Positions 15,560 through 24,196 are shown, counted from the first letter of the stretch. The stretch: DNA of 26,968 nucleotides from an uncultured Bacilli bacterium (GCA_934130045.1 CAKOXI010000014.1:1-26968); one strand, 5' to 3'. Translations and numbers: made by a program. Notes: generated by a model from the letters alone, not told the origin.

Positions 15560-17494
15560 TTACTTTTTTCTTATTTTTAAATAATTTATAAATCCTAATA
15601 AAATATCCTTATATTCTGATTTTATATTTAGATTTTCTATTTCTTTTATACTTTCACTAAAAAGATTATCCATTACTTCATTAGCATAAGCTAATGCATT
15701 TGATTCTAAAAATATTTTTTTTACTTGTTCACAATCTGACTCTGTTAAGTTTTGTTTTCCATAATATTTATTTAAATTTTCTAAATATGAATTATTTTGA
15801 TTGTACACATATGAATAAAGAATTGTTTGTTTGTATTCACTAATATCAGAATTTGTTGATTTTCCAATGTAACTTGAATCACCATATATTCCTATAATAT
15901 CATCTTTTATTTGAAATGCAATTCCAATTTTTTCCAAAATTTTTTCATATTTTTTTAATTGATTATAATTAACTCCAGCTAATAAACATCCTAAACAGAA
16001 TGGTCCAATTATAGTATACCAAGAAGTTTTTAATTTATAGATTTGAATTATGTCATTTTCATTACATTTTGTTAAATTACCATATTGCATATCAAATGGT
16101 AACTTAACGTCAATAATTTCACCTTTAATTGTTTTTACAACTATTTCATTATAATATTTTAAAATGTTGTACAAATTTTTATTATTTTTATATGAATTTA
16201 AAATTATTTGATTTGCATAATAAAATCCCAAATCTCCTATACATATTCCAAGTGAATTTGCAACATCATTACCTTTTTTGTTATTTTTACTTATTTTTTT
16301 CATATATGAACTTGGTATAGTATCCATACCTCTTCTCTTACTAGCATTATCTATTATATCATCATGAATCAAAATTGATGTTTGAAATGTTTCGTAAGCT
16401 ATAGAAAGTGGTATATAATTTTTATCTTCATTTTTATTAAAAATTCTATATCCTAAACTAATTAAAGATGCCCTTAAATATTTTCCACCTCTATTAATAT
16501 TAATAAATTCATTTATAGCTTCATCTACAATATTGTGATTTTCTTTATCTAATAATTTCTTATTGTATTTTATTATTTCTTTTTCAAATGCTTTTTTTTC
16601 TTTATAATAAAATAAATAAAATTCTAATAATTGCCTATATTCATTAATTTCTTTTTTTGGTGTGGAAGCACCACCAGTTATTCCTATATTTAAATTTTTA
16701 CTTAAATTAATTTCCTTTAATGATTCATAGAATTCTTCTAAATTTGAAACTTTTATACATTTTGTTATATTACTGCATATTTTATATAATTCCATAGTAT
16801 TTGAACTATTTTTACCGCCAATAATAAACATTAAATCGCATTTTTTTGCTATTTCTTTTGAAGATTTTTGTATAAGTTTTTGAGCATTACAAATAGTATT
16901 TACAAATTCTATATTTTTATCTTTATATTTTTCTTTTATTTTTTGGGCAAACAGATTAGCACTTTCTTCATTATAGGTTGTTTGACAAATAATTAAAACA
17001 TTATTACCTTTAATGTTTAAAGTATTAATATCATCAATTGAATCAATGATTGTTGATTCATTATTGCACCAACCGTTAGATCCTTCTACTTCTGGATGAT
17101 AAGTTCCATCTATATTTCTTTTACCAATTATTATAATTTCATAATTTTGGTAATATTTTTCTTTGATAATGTCATGTACATGTAAAACATTTTTACATGT
17201 TGCATCAAAATACTCTATATTGTTTTTTATTAAATAATCATAGGTACTTTTACCCTCTCCATGTGCCCTAATAATAACAATATCATTATTTTTTATATCT
17301 TTTAAATCATTAACACAAACAATATTTTTTTTATTTAAATCTTCAATAACACGGGGATTATGTAGTATTTCTTTCAATACAACTATCCTTTTTGGTTTAG
17401 TTTTTTTTATTTCTTGCTCATACACTTTTTGAACTACATCTAAAGCATTTTGTGCTCCACAACAAGTTCCACAAATTTTAGGTATATAAATCAT
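15560..17494 (-). CDS. ispH: IspH / polyprenyl diphosphate synthase fusion
   Basis: One uninterrupted 644-residue frame encodes two enzymes. Residues 1-285 are IspH, the last MEP-pathway enzyme, an iron-sulphur reductase giving IPP and DMAPP. Cluster Cys12, Cys100 (DATCKNV) and Cys202 (TICNAQ) are kept, with His45, His78 (RAHG), His133 and Glu135 (YHPEVEG), the QTT Thr, the GGKNSSNT block and GASTPKKE. Residues about 300-644 are an all-alpha prenyltransferase: GGKYLR, first Asp motif HDDIID (378-382), GEIIDVKLPFD, and second motif KDDIIGIYGD (531-532) followed by GKSTNSDISEYKQT. The DDxxG form resembles IdsA-type geranylgeranyl synthases rather than IspA. Product length is unknown. GGTG lies 5 bases before the ATG. 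The first gene of an operon with the SGNH hydrolase. Confidence 0.96.
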   Translation of the reverse strand: MIYIPKICGTCCGAQNALDVVQKVYEQEIKKTKPKRIVVLKEILHNPRVIEDLNKKNIVCVNDLKDIKNNDIVIIRAHGEGKSTYDYLIKNNIEYFDATCKNVLHVHDIIKEKYYQNYEIIIIGKRNIDGTYHPEVEGSNGWCNNESTIIDSIDDINTLNIKGNNVLIICQTTYNEESANLFAQKIKEKYKDKNIEFVNTICNAQKLIQKSSKEIAKKCDLMFIIGGKNSSNTMELYKICSNITKCIKVSNLEEFYESLKEINLSKNLNIGITGGASTPKKEINEYRQLLEFYLFYYKEKKAFEKEIIKYNKKLLDKENHNIVDEAINEFININRGGKYLRASLISLGYRIFNKNEDKNYIPLSIAYETFQTSILIHDDIIDNASKRRGMDTIPSSYMKKISKNNKKGNDVANSLGICIGDLGFYYANQIILNSYKNNKNLYNILKYYNEIVVKTIKGEIIDVKLPFDMQYGNLTKCNENDIIQIYKLKTSWYTIIGPFCLGCLLAGVNYNQLKKYEKILEKIGIAFQIKDDIIGIYGDSSYIGKSTNSDISEYKQTILYSYVYNQNNSYLENLNKYYGKQNLTESDCEQVKKIFLESNALAYANEVMDNLFSESIKEIENLNIKSEYKDILLGFINYLKIRKK

Positions 17495-17521
17495 AATAAC
17501 ACCAACTTCTTATACTGAATT

Positions 17522-17550
17522 ATTTTAACATTAAAAACTTTTTATATCAA
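17522..17550 (-). promoter_or_regulatory. Promoter of the ispH-fusion operon
   Basis: Minus-strand TTGATA (17545-17550), 17-base spacer, extended -10 TGTTAAAAT (17522-17530). Confidence 0.75.
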
Positions 17551-17612
17551 TTAAATATTAATTTTTTAATTAAATTTTACATAATTAAATAATAATTTTA
17601 CACTTATATTAA

Positions 17613-17636
17613 AAGAAAAAAAACACGACTGTGTTT
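17613..17636 (-). terminator. Terminator of the 153-residue membrane protein gene
   Basis: A 6-bp stem AAACAC/GTGTTT (17621-17626 with 17631-17636) and 4-base loop, followed by eight T on the minus strand. The stem is short but the T-run is good. Confidence 0.7.
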
Positions 17637-17656
17637 ATTGCTATTCTATTACTATT

Positions 17657-18118
17657 TTATTTGAATAACTTTATAGTTGAATTTAATTGTCCGTTTATAT
17701 ATTCTTTCACTTCAATAGTATCATCTTTTAAATTATCAATATTTAATTCCATTTTATAATCTTTTTTTTCATATATATACTTATTTATATCTATTTTTTT
17801 AGCAATCCCTGTAACATCTTTTTCATTCCATGGTGCATGATATTTAAAATCAATTTCTAAATCATCTATACTATAAATCGACAAAGTTTCTGGATCATTT
17901 TTTGTTGCATTATTATCACCACTTGTATATAAATACAATACATTTTTTTCTTTATTAATATTATTATTTACTTCTTCATTATTATTAGTTTCATCTATCT
18001 TTTCATTATTTTTATTATTATTTTTTAATATATAATTAGTCGTAAATAAAATGCAAAATGCTATAAATATTATTACTCCCACCAATATTATAGCTAAACT
18101 GTTATTTTTCTTTTTCAT
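17657..18118 (-). CDS. Small membrane-anchored or secreted protein, unknown function
   Basis: I do not recognise this 153-residue protein. A basic N terminus precedes one membrane helix (about 9-31), then a very Asn/Glu-rich linker (about 33-60) and an outside domain of about 90 residues predicted mainly as strands (NVLYLYTSGDN, ETLSIYSIDDLEIDFKYHAPW, DYKMELNIDNLKDDTIEVKEYING). The ATG at 18118 is chosen because GGAG lies 9 bases upstream; a TTG three codons earlier overlaps that region. A probable TATAAT at 18160-18165 precedes it. It is downstream of the helicase gene without a visible terminator between them, so read-through from that operon is possible. Confidence 0.65.
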   Translation of the reverse strand: MKKKNNSLAIILVGVIIFIAFCILFTTNYILKNNNKNNEKIDETNNNEEVNNNINKEKNVLYLYTSGDNNATKNDPETLSIYSIDDLEIDFKYHAPWNEKDVTGIAKKIDINKYIYEKKDYKMELNIDNLKDDTIEVKEYINGQLNSTIKLFK

Positions 18119-18159
18119 TTTTATCAACTCCCATTTTTCTTATAAGAAGATAACATATA

Positions 18160-18165
18160 ATTATA
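18160..18165 (-). promoter_or_regulatory. Possible -10 of the 153-residue protein gene
   Basis: TATAAT on the minus strand, 42 bases before the start; the matching -35 (TTAATT) is weak. Confidence 0.4.
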
Positions 18166-18204
18166 CTCTTTTCAATTAAATAAATTAAAATCGTTAAAAA
18201 TTAA

Positions 18205-20358
18205 TCATAAATTTACTTTTTTTGACATATAGACTAGTTCATTTTTTAGCATTTCAATAGATAAAATATCATATCTAAATTCTTTTTCTTTCAAACATTC
18301 ATGAATATATTCACTATATTTTTTATTAATTTCAATATTATCTAATTTAATATCTTCTATTTTTATTTTATCGTTTATTATTTTATTTATAATATCCTTT
18401 ACATTTTTTTCTGTAATTAAACCATTTACTTTTATTCCAAGCGGTATTCCATTACACTTTAAAATTTCATTATTATATCCCTCATTTTGAATAATATATG
18501 AAAGCGTAGTTAAAGCTTTAGTTCCAAGAAATGGAAATATAATTTTGTCATCACCACTATTAATAACTATTTTTTCAGCTATTTTATTCTTTTTAAATAT
18601 ATTTCTGTTTTTCTCTAGTAATTCACTGCTATTATTTTTTAGGTAAGCATAAACTTCATTTCCAAGCAAAATCTCTTTCATTTTATTTATTATTTTAAAA
18701 TCTATATTAGTTGTAATATTAGATTTCCAAGTATTTACACTTTCACCACTGCTTTGTTTTGTATATACCTTAAATTTATTTTCATCTATACTAGTTACTT
18801 CCCAAGTTCTTCCAGCTAGTTTTAATTTAGAACCAATTTTAACATTTTCTGTAATAGTTCCAATTTGTTTTGAATCACCATATACAACGTATTCTAACTT
18901 ATTTTGAAATACTGAAAAAAATTTATAATTATTAATCATTTTATCAATTTTTTGTCCTATTATTAATTCATTTGAATCAGTTAATTCTAAATGACCTATT
19001 TTTATTAAGTGGTTTAGTAAAATTTTATAGTCTTCTTTCGTGATATTTTTAAATGCTTCAATCGTTAACATATAACTTGCTAAAGAAACTGGTGTAATAC
19101 TATGAACTGATACTATATGACTTATTGTTTGATGATATAATATTTCATAAGGATATTTTGGTATTATTAATGGTTCAACCCATTTTTCTTTTAAATATAT
19201 TTCTATTATTGCAATACACATAATGATATCAAAATCGATATTTTCATAAAAATTTTCTTTTTTTTCTGTTTCACTTTTATCAAATAAGAAAAGCATAACT
19301 GATTTACCATTTCTTCTACCTGATCTACCAAGTCTTTGCACAAAACTTGATACACTAAATGGGGTACTAGTTTCTATAATTCTATCTAGGTTTCCTAAAT
19401 CTATTCCAAGTTCTAATGTTAATGTAGCACAAGTTACTATTTTTTTATCAGTGTTTTTCATTAAATCTTCTGTATCTTCTCTTAGGTTTGTACTAACACT
19501 TCCGTGATGAGTATAATAAACATCATCTGTTTTATTTAATTTTGCCATTTCTTTTAAAGAAGAAACATTTTCTTCAACACTAGCTCTTGATTCAGAAAAA
19601 ACAATACATTTCTGATTTAGGGAATTTTTATATAATGATTCATAGAATTCCTTTTTATCATTATAACTTTCTAACATAAGACTAATTGTTCTAGTTTTTG
19701 AATCACATTTTGGTGTAGAACAATTTCTTTTAGTATCGCTATTAAGCCAAATTTCCACTTCACTATAATCTTTTAAGGTAGCAGATAATCCTATTCTTCT
19801 TGGTACATGATTTATTATTCTTGATAATCTAGTTAAACAAGAATTTAGTTGAATTCCTCTTTCTGTTCCAATAAAATAATGTATCTCATCTATAACTATA
19901 TATCTTAAATCTGAAAACATTTTATAGACATCACTAGTTTTATTCATGAGTAGTGCCTCTAAGGATTCTGGTGTTATTTGTATTATACCATTTGGTTCTG
20001 TTATTATTTTATCTTTTCTATTTTGACTTGCGTCTCCGTGCCATTTAGTAACTTTAAGATCAGCTTCTTTAAGTAATTCATTTAATCTTGAAAATTGATC
20101 ATTTATTAGAGCTTTTAATGGGCTAATATATAAAATACTAACTGATGAACTAGGATTATTATATATATCAGTTAAAATTGGTAAAAATGCAGCTTCTGTT
20201 TTTCCACTTGCAGTAGAAGACGTTAAAAGCAAATTGTCATCACTATTAAATATAACATTACAACTTGCGACTTGAATATCTCTTAAACTCTCCCAATTAT
20301 TTCTATATATATAATCTTTAATAAAGGGAGCTAATTTAGAAAATGCATCATTCATCAT
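18205..20358 (-). CDS. Lhr-like superfamily 2 DEAD/DEAH helicase (BREX BrxH-like)
   Basis: The 717-residue protein is an ATP-dependent nucleic-acid helicase. Motifs in order: a Q-motif region LRDIQVAS (25-32), Walker A SGKT (51-54), SPLKALINDQ (79-88), TPESLEALL (129-137), DEIH (157-160), SAT (192-194), IVFSESRASVE (252-262), THHGSVS (283-289), ATLTLELGIDLG (311-322) and QRLGRSGRR (341-349). The C-terminal half (about 370-717) is a divergent accessory region as in Lhr-type helicases. The TSSTASGKTEAAFLP loop and LGRSGRR motif are characteristic of Lhr and of BREX BrxHI/BrxHII helicases. The ATG overlaps the ATPase stop (ATGA), so they are coupled. All ATPase motifs look intact. DNA remodelling role is inferred from family. 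Confidence 0.92.
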   Translation of the reverse strand: MMNDAFSKLAPFIKDYIYRNNWESLRDIQVASCNVIFNSDDNLLLTSSTASGKTEAAFLPILTDIYNNPSSSVSILYISPLKALINDQFSRLNELLKEADLKVTKWHGDASQNRKDKIITEPNGIIQITPESLEALLMNKTSDVYKMFSDLRYIVIDEIHYFIGTERGIQLNSCLTRLSRIINHVPRRIGLSATLKDYSEVEIWLNSDTKRNCSTPKCDSKTRTISLMLESYNDKKEFYESLYKNSLNQKCIVFSESRASVEENVSSLKEMAKLNKTDDVYYTHHGSVSTNLREDTEDLMKNTDKKIVTCATLTLELGIDLGNLDRIIETSTPFSVSSFVQRLGRSGRRNGKSVMLFLFDKSETEKKENFYENIDFDIIMCIAIIEIYLKEKWVEPLIIPKYPYEILYHQTISHIVSVHSITPVSLASYMLTIEAFKNITKEDYKILLNHLIKIGHLELTDSNELIIGQKIDKMINNYKFFSVFQNKLEYVVYGDSKQIGTITENVKIGSKLKLAGRTWEVTSIDENKFKVYTKQSSGESVNTWKSNITTNIDFKIINKMKEILLGNEVYAYLKNNSSELLEKNRNIFKKNKIAEKIVINSGDDKIIFPFLGTKALTTLSYIIQNEGYNNEILKCNGIPLGIKVNGLITEKNVKDIINKIINDKIKIEDIKLDNIEINKKYSEYIHECLKEKEFRYDILSIEMLKNELVYMSKKVNL

Positions 20359-21677
20359 AATTCAAAATCCGCAAACTCTGCATTAATTTCCTCATCGTTT
20401 GTAGTTGACTTAGTATATTTAAAATCATCACCATTTATAATTTCTAATAAATTCTTATCTGGATACTGATATAAAGTATTTAAAAGTTCAATATAATCTC
20501 TAATAACTTCTCTTGGTGTAATATGCGAATCTGCCCCAATTCTTGCGTATTCTGTTTTAATAAATTCTATCATATCATTTTCTGTTATTTTTGTTTGATA
20601 GTTATATAAACCACAATGTATATGTGTTAATTTTTCTATTAGAATTGTCATTTCTTCTTTAGTTAAAGCTTGAAGTTTTATAATAGGCGCTAAAAAATCA
20701 CGACAATCATCTCTAGAAAATCTACTATCTTCTAATCTTGATTTTAATGCTTCGTAACTAAATATACCACGTTTCGTATCTAATACACATTGTTCAGTTC
20801 CACTCATAATAATTCCTAAATATTTAGCTTTTCCTTGTAATGTATCATTATATAGTGTTAATATTTTTTCATAGTTATATTGACGTGAAATTTGATTTGG
20901 AATTTTATAGATATTAACTAATTCGTCAATTAATAAAAGCATTCCTTTATATCCCGCCATTACCATAAATTGTGCAAAAATTTTTATATATTCATACCAG
21001 TCTTCGTCGGTTATTAATAAATTTATTCCTAATTCTTGTTTTACTTCAGTTTTATTATTATATTCTCCTCTTAACCATTTAAGAGCATTGTTTTTTAAAG
21101 TATCATTTGATTCCATATATCCTTTAAAATACAAATTAATTATTTTAGCAAATTCAAAACCGTGAACAAGACCTTCAATACAACTTGTTTTCTCATATAT
21201 TTTTGCTTCCATTAAACTTACAAATTTGAAATCACTTGGTGTTATATTGTTTTGTTCTATTACTTCATTTTGAACACTTGCTATCCAACGCTCTAAAATA
21301 AGTGGTAGTGCTCCTCCATCTGGTCTTGTTTTAGTTGACATATTTTGAATTAATTCTCGGTATGTTGCAAGACCTTGTCCTTTATTCCCTACTAATCTTC
21401 TATCAGGTGAAAGGTCTGCATCTACTACTACAAATCCTTTTTCCATAACATGTGATCTAATAGTTTGAAGTAAAAAACTTTTTCCACTTCCGTATTTTCC
21501 AACAATAAATCTAAATGTTGCTCCTCCACTTTCTATGATACTAACATCATTTAATAAAGCATTTATTTCATTTTCACGTCCTACTGCAATATATCCTAAA
21601 CCAGTTCTTGGAACTACACCTCCCTTTAAGGCATTCATAAGCATAGTTGCAATTCTTTTTGGTACTACTTCATTCAT
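20355..21677 (-). CDS. BrxD-like P-loop ATPase (DUF2791 family)
   Basis: The 440-residue AAA-like ATPase belongs to the BREX BrxC/BrxD-related DUF2791 family. The N-terminal block VPRTGLGYIAVGRENEI leads to Walker A GKYGSGKS (60-67), then VVVDADLSPDRRL, a helical middle section, Walker B LLLIDE (247-252), sensor-like IIMSGTEQ (289-295) and RLEDSRF (arginine-finger candidate, 314-320). ITPREVIRDYIELLN is near the C terminus. In type 2 BREX a BrxD ATPase accompanies an Lhr-like helicase, as here. AGGAGGT lies 6 bases before the ATG and overlaps the stop of the TerB-domain gene, 11 bases away. It is the middle gene of a three-gene operon. No BREX methylase or PglZ is visible around it. Confidence 0.92.
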   Translation of the reverse strand: MNEVVPKRIATMLMNALKGGVVPRTGLGYIAVGRENEINALLNDVSIIESGGATFRFIVGKYGSGKSFLLQTIRSHVMEKGFVVVDADLSPDRRLVGNKGQGLATYRELIQNMSTKTRPDGGALPLILERWIASVQNEVIEQNNITPSDFKFVSLMEAKIYEKTSCIEGLVHGFEFAKIINLYFKGYMESNDTLKNNALKWLRGEYNNKTEVKQELGINLLITDEDWYEYIKIFAQFMVMAGYKGMLLLIDELVNIYKIPNQISRQYNYEKILTLYNDTLQGKAKYLGIIMSGTEQCVLDTKRGIFSYEALKSRLEDSRFSRDDCRDFLAPIIKLQALTKEEMTILIEKLTHIHCGLYNYQTKITENDMIEFIKTEYARIGADSHITPREVIRDYIELLNTLYQYPDKNLLEIINGDDFKYTKSTTNDEEINAEFADFEL

Positions 21678-21688
21678 ATAATTACCTC

Positions 21689-23437
21689 CTATAATTTTTC
21701 TTTTAATGAATCTATATATTCTGCATATATTATTACTTCATCACTATTATCTTCGATTAAATTGTCTCCTATTGTTTCTAAAGCAACTTTATTTATATTC
21801 TCAATCATTATTTCAAATAAGATATTATTTTGTTTAGAATAATCTATTAAATTATTTCTTGGTTCGTTATTAATAATCTTTTTTAAAAAATCTAATTCAA
21901 CAGTATTTAAATTATCAATTAAATTCTTAAATATATCTTGTGAACTATTTATTATTTCTACCTCTATTTGTTCTTCCTTTTCTAGATAAATTTCTTCTTC
22001 TACAATTAATTTTTCTTGAATTCTACTTGATGATTTTCTAATTTCATTAAATTTATTCGCATCAATTACTATTTCTTCTTTTTTTTCTTTTGTAATAATA
22101 TTATTTATTTCAGTTTTATGCTCAATTAAATATTTCTTTATTGTGTTATTTATAATCATATTAAATTTTTTATCTGTAACAACAGAATACAATTCTGCAT
22201 TACTTGATAATTCGTTAAGTGAACTAATATTTACTTTTAAGTTTTTGGAAAATTTTAAACATTCTCTTAAAGTTATCTCTATGTTTTTTAATATATAACC
22301 TACTATACATTTTGAATATTGCGATAATTCAAACGTTTCTTTATAGCAATTATTGCCTTTTCTATAATATGTTTCTAAATTTTTAAATCTAAAGACAAAA
22401 TCACTTTCTAATTTATTGTTAAAATATATTGCGTTTTCATAAATATTCCAATATTTTTTCTTGAATTCACCGAATGTAATATTCACAAACGATAAATTAT
22501 TTTCACTAAAATATTTATCTAAGTTTTTAAAAATTTCTGGAATAACTAAATTAATTAAAAAACTATATTTATGTTCCATAATTTTACTTTTTAAAATGTG
22601 ATAATTTGAAATTGAATCAAGGAATTCTAATTTATTTTCATAGTTTCCGATTAAAATTTCACTAATATCTTTTAAATTATCGTTATTTTTTATAGGAAAC
22701 TCTTCTTCGATTAAGTTAAAATCAATATTTATTCTATTTATTATGTAATAATCTTTTACCCAATTTGATAGGTATTTATCAAAACTGTTATCAAAAACTC
22801 TATAATTTTGCCATAAATCAATAATTTTATTTAATCCATCTATTTCATTTTTCACGCCAATTTTATTTAACAATTCATAAATATATAAAAATACATAAGA
22901 TTTTTCTGTTTGCTTATATAATTTATTTCTTATTAAGGTACGCCACGAAAAATAACTACGCAACTGGTATATAGTTAGATTATTATATACTGGATTATTT
23001 TTATTACATGGTACATTTATATCATAGTTATCTACATAGTCATCCATAAATGTTCCTTGCAAGTAAAAAAGTTTATTGGTATCTGTTACATTGCTTGCTG
23101 ATAATGCTTTCATTTGTCTTAAACGCGATATTTTTTTCTTTTCAATAGAGAATTGTTCTGTTTGATTTACTGGTTCATTTTTATATTCGTTCTGATTAAA
23201 TTTTTTAAGATCTATTTTATAACTATTAAATGTTTCATTTACTTTATTATTTTTTAGTTTAGTTGTATTATTTTTTTTACTAGAAATTTTTTTATACTTT
23301 CTTTTTGTTTTTCTCTTTTTCAAAATACTATATAAAACAAAGGCTAAAACTACTAATGTATAAAATGTATTATCAATAGAGCCTTTTATAATCATTATTA
23401 CAAAATATATTCCAACTATTATTGAAGCAAACTTCAT
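21689..23437 (-). CDS. Membrane-anchored TerB_N / TerB_C domain protein
   Basis: The 582-residue protein has two N-terminal membrane helices (about 3-19 and 25-40), a basic Lys-rich linker, a TerB_N domain (about 110-325) and a TerB_C domain (about 430-580). TerB_N is recognised from FYLQGTFMDDYVDNY, NPVYNNLTIYQLRSYFSWR and SYVFLYIYELLNKIGV, the strongest motifs in the protein. TerB_C shows IDANKFNEIRKSSSRIQEKLIV. The acidic central TerB domain seen in some relatives is not evident. These domains flank TerB modules linked to membrane-associated stress and phage-response systems (Ter proteins); the function here is not established. GGTG lies 5 bases before the ATG at 23437; a TTG at 23452 is less likely. 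The first gene of the operon, with its own promoter. Confidence 0.88.
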   Translation of the reverse strand: MKFASIIVGIYFVIMIIKGSIDNTFYTLVVLAFVLYSILKKRKTKRKYKKISSKKNNTTKLKNNKVNETFNSYKIDLKKFNQNEYKNEPVNQTEQFSIEKKKISRLRQMKALSASNVTDTNKLFYLQGTFMDDYVDNYDINVPCNKNNPVYNNLTIYQLRSYFSWRTLIRNKLYKQTEKSYVFLYIYELLNKIGVKNEIDGLNKIIDLWQNYRVFDNSFDKYLSNWVKDYYIINRINIDFNLIEEEFPIKNNDNLKDISEILIGNYENKLEFLDSISNYHILKSKIMEHKYSFLINLVIPEIFKNLDKYFSENNLSFVNITFGEFKKKYWNIYENAIYFNNKLESDFVFRFKNLETYYRKGNNCYKETFELSQYSKCIVGYILKNIEITLRECLKFSKNLKVNISSLNELSSNAELYSVVTDKKFNMIINNTIKKYLIEHKTEINNIITKEKKEEIVIDANKFNEIRKSSSRIQEKLIVEEEIYLEKEEQIEVEIINSSQDIFKNLIDNLNTVELDFLKKIINNEPRNNLIDYSKQNNILFEIMIENINKVALETIGDNLIEDNSDEVIIYAEYIDSLKEKL

Positions 23438-23460
23438 ATTATCACCATTCAATCATTTTA

Positions 23461-23469
23461 ATTATACCA
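23461..23469 (-). promoter_or_regulatory. Promoter of the TerB-ATPase-helicase operon
   Basis: Extended -10 TGGTATAAT on the minus strand with no recognisable -35. The leader would be about 17 bases. The terminator of the preceding gene (23481-23506) reaches into the -35 region. Confidence 0.7.
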
Positions 23470-23480
23470 AAATAATTAAC

Positions 23481-23506
23481 AAAAAAGAATAATCATTAGA
23501 TTATTT
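23481..23506 (-). terminator. Terminator of the CmpB-family gene
   Basis: A 7-bp stem (23488-23494 with 23499-23505), 4-base loop, and six T on the minus strand. The gene's stop codon (23501-23503) is in the stem. Confidence 0.75.
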
Positions 23507-24196
23507 CTTCTTTTTAAAATTATTATTAATTTCTTTTTTGATACCATCTGTTATATTTTTTATACTTGTTTGTAAATTTGGAAAAGCCTTTATAAGTCTT
23601 TTAACTAATATTGACTTCTTACTTAAAACTTCTCTAACATATTTTGACATTTCTTCTGTACTATCTTTTCTAATATTCTTAGCTGTCGCTTTTAAATTTG
23701 AAACAATTTTAAAAGAAACAATATTATCTACTAAAAATATAATCAACAATACATAAAATAAAATATTATATAAAGTTGTAGGTATTGATTTAATAAAATT
23801 AATTAATGGAGGATTTATGAAATACATTACAATACAAGCTAAAGCACCAAAAGCCCATAATGTTTCTAAACAAATTCTACCATTAATATTGAATCGGTAA
23901 TTAGAATAATCCCACCATCTAGTTTTAAACAACTTTTCCATAACATAACTTGTTGAATATTCTAATATTCCACATATAAAAATTGCCATAACAAATAGTG
24001 TTATCGGATCATTTAAATACTTACTTAAAAATATATTTATAGCAAGTCCCCCATATCCATAAATTGGGCAATAAGGACCTATTAAAAAACCTCTATTAAC
24101 AAATTTTCTTTCTTGAATTATTATTCCAACAACTTCTACAAACCAACCTATAAATGAATAAGTAATAAATAAAAAGAAATACATTTTTATATCCAT
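23501..24196 (-). CDS. Putative permease, ABC_trans_CmpB family
   Basis: The 231-residue membrane protein has about five helices (near 5-26, 48-60, 64-86, 110-128 and 138-160) and a basic C-terminal tail of about 65 residues (VSNLKATAKNIRKDS onwards). Family signatures are clear: the FFLFITYSFIGWFVEVVG first helix, VNRGFLIGPYCPIYGYG, ILEYSTSYVMEKLFKTRWWDYS and NINGRICLETLWAFG. The family name suggests an ABC permease, but no ATPase or binding protein is adjacent and transport is unproven. AGGTG precedes the ATG by 4 bases. It has a good promoter (24217-24245) and its own terminator, so it is separate from the TerB operon. Confidence 0.88.
   Translation of the reverse strand: MDIKMYFFLFITYSFIGWFVEVVGIIIQERKFVNRGFLIGPYCPIYGYGGLAINIFLSKYLNDPITLFVMAIFICGILEYSTSYVMEKLFKTRWWDYSNYRFNINGRICLETLWAFGALACIVMYFINPPLINFIKSIPTTLYNILFYVLLIIFLVDNIVSFKIVSNLKATAKNIRKDSTEEMSKYVREVLSKKSILVKRLIKAFPNLQTSIKNITDGIKKEINNNFKKKK

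Noticed and set aside
15560..17494. The fusion as two genes joined by a missed stop
   Set aside because: The frame runs through without a stop and no ribosome site plus start is seen before the prenyltransferase part; nevertheless reads should be checked.
18205..23437. A complete BREX system
   Set aside because: Only BrxD-like and Lhr-like components are present; no PglX methylase, PglZ phosphatase, PglW/BrxC or BrxA/BrxB is seen in the flanking genes.
23501..24196. The CmpB-family gene as a fourth member of the TerB operon
   Set aside because: It has its own promoter and a terminator directly before the TerB operon promoter.
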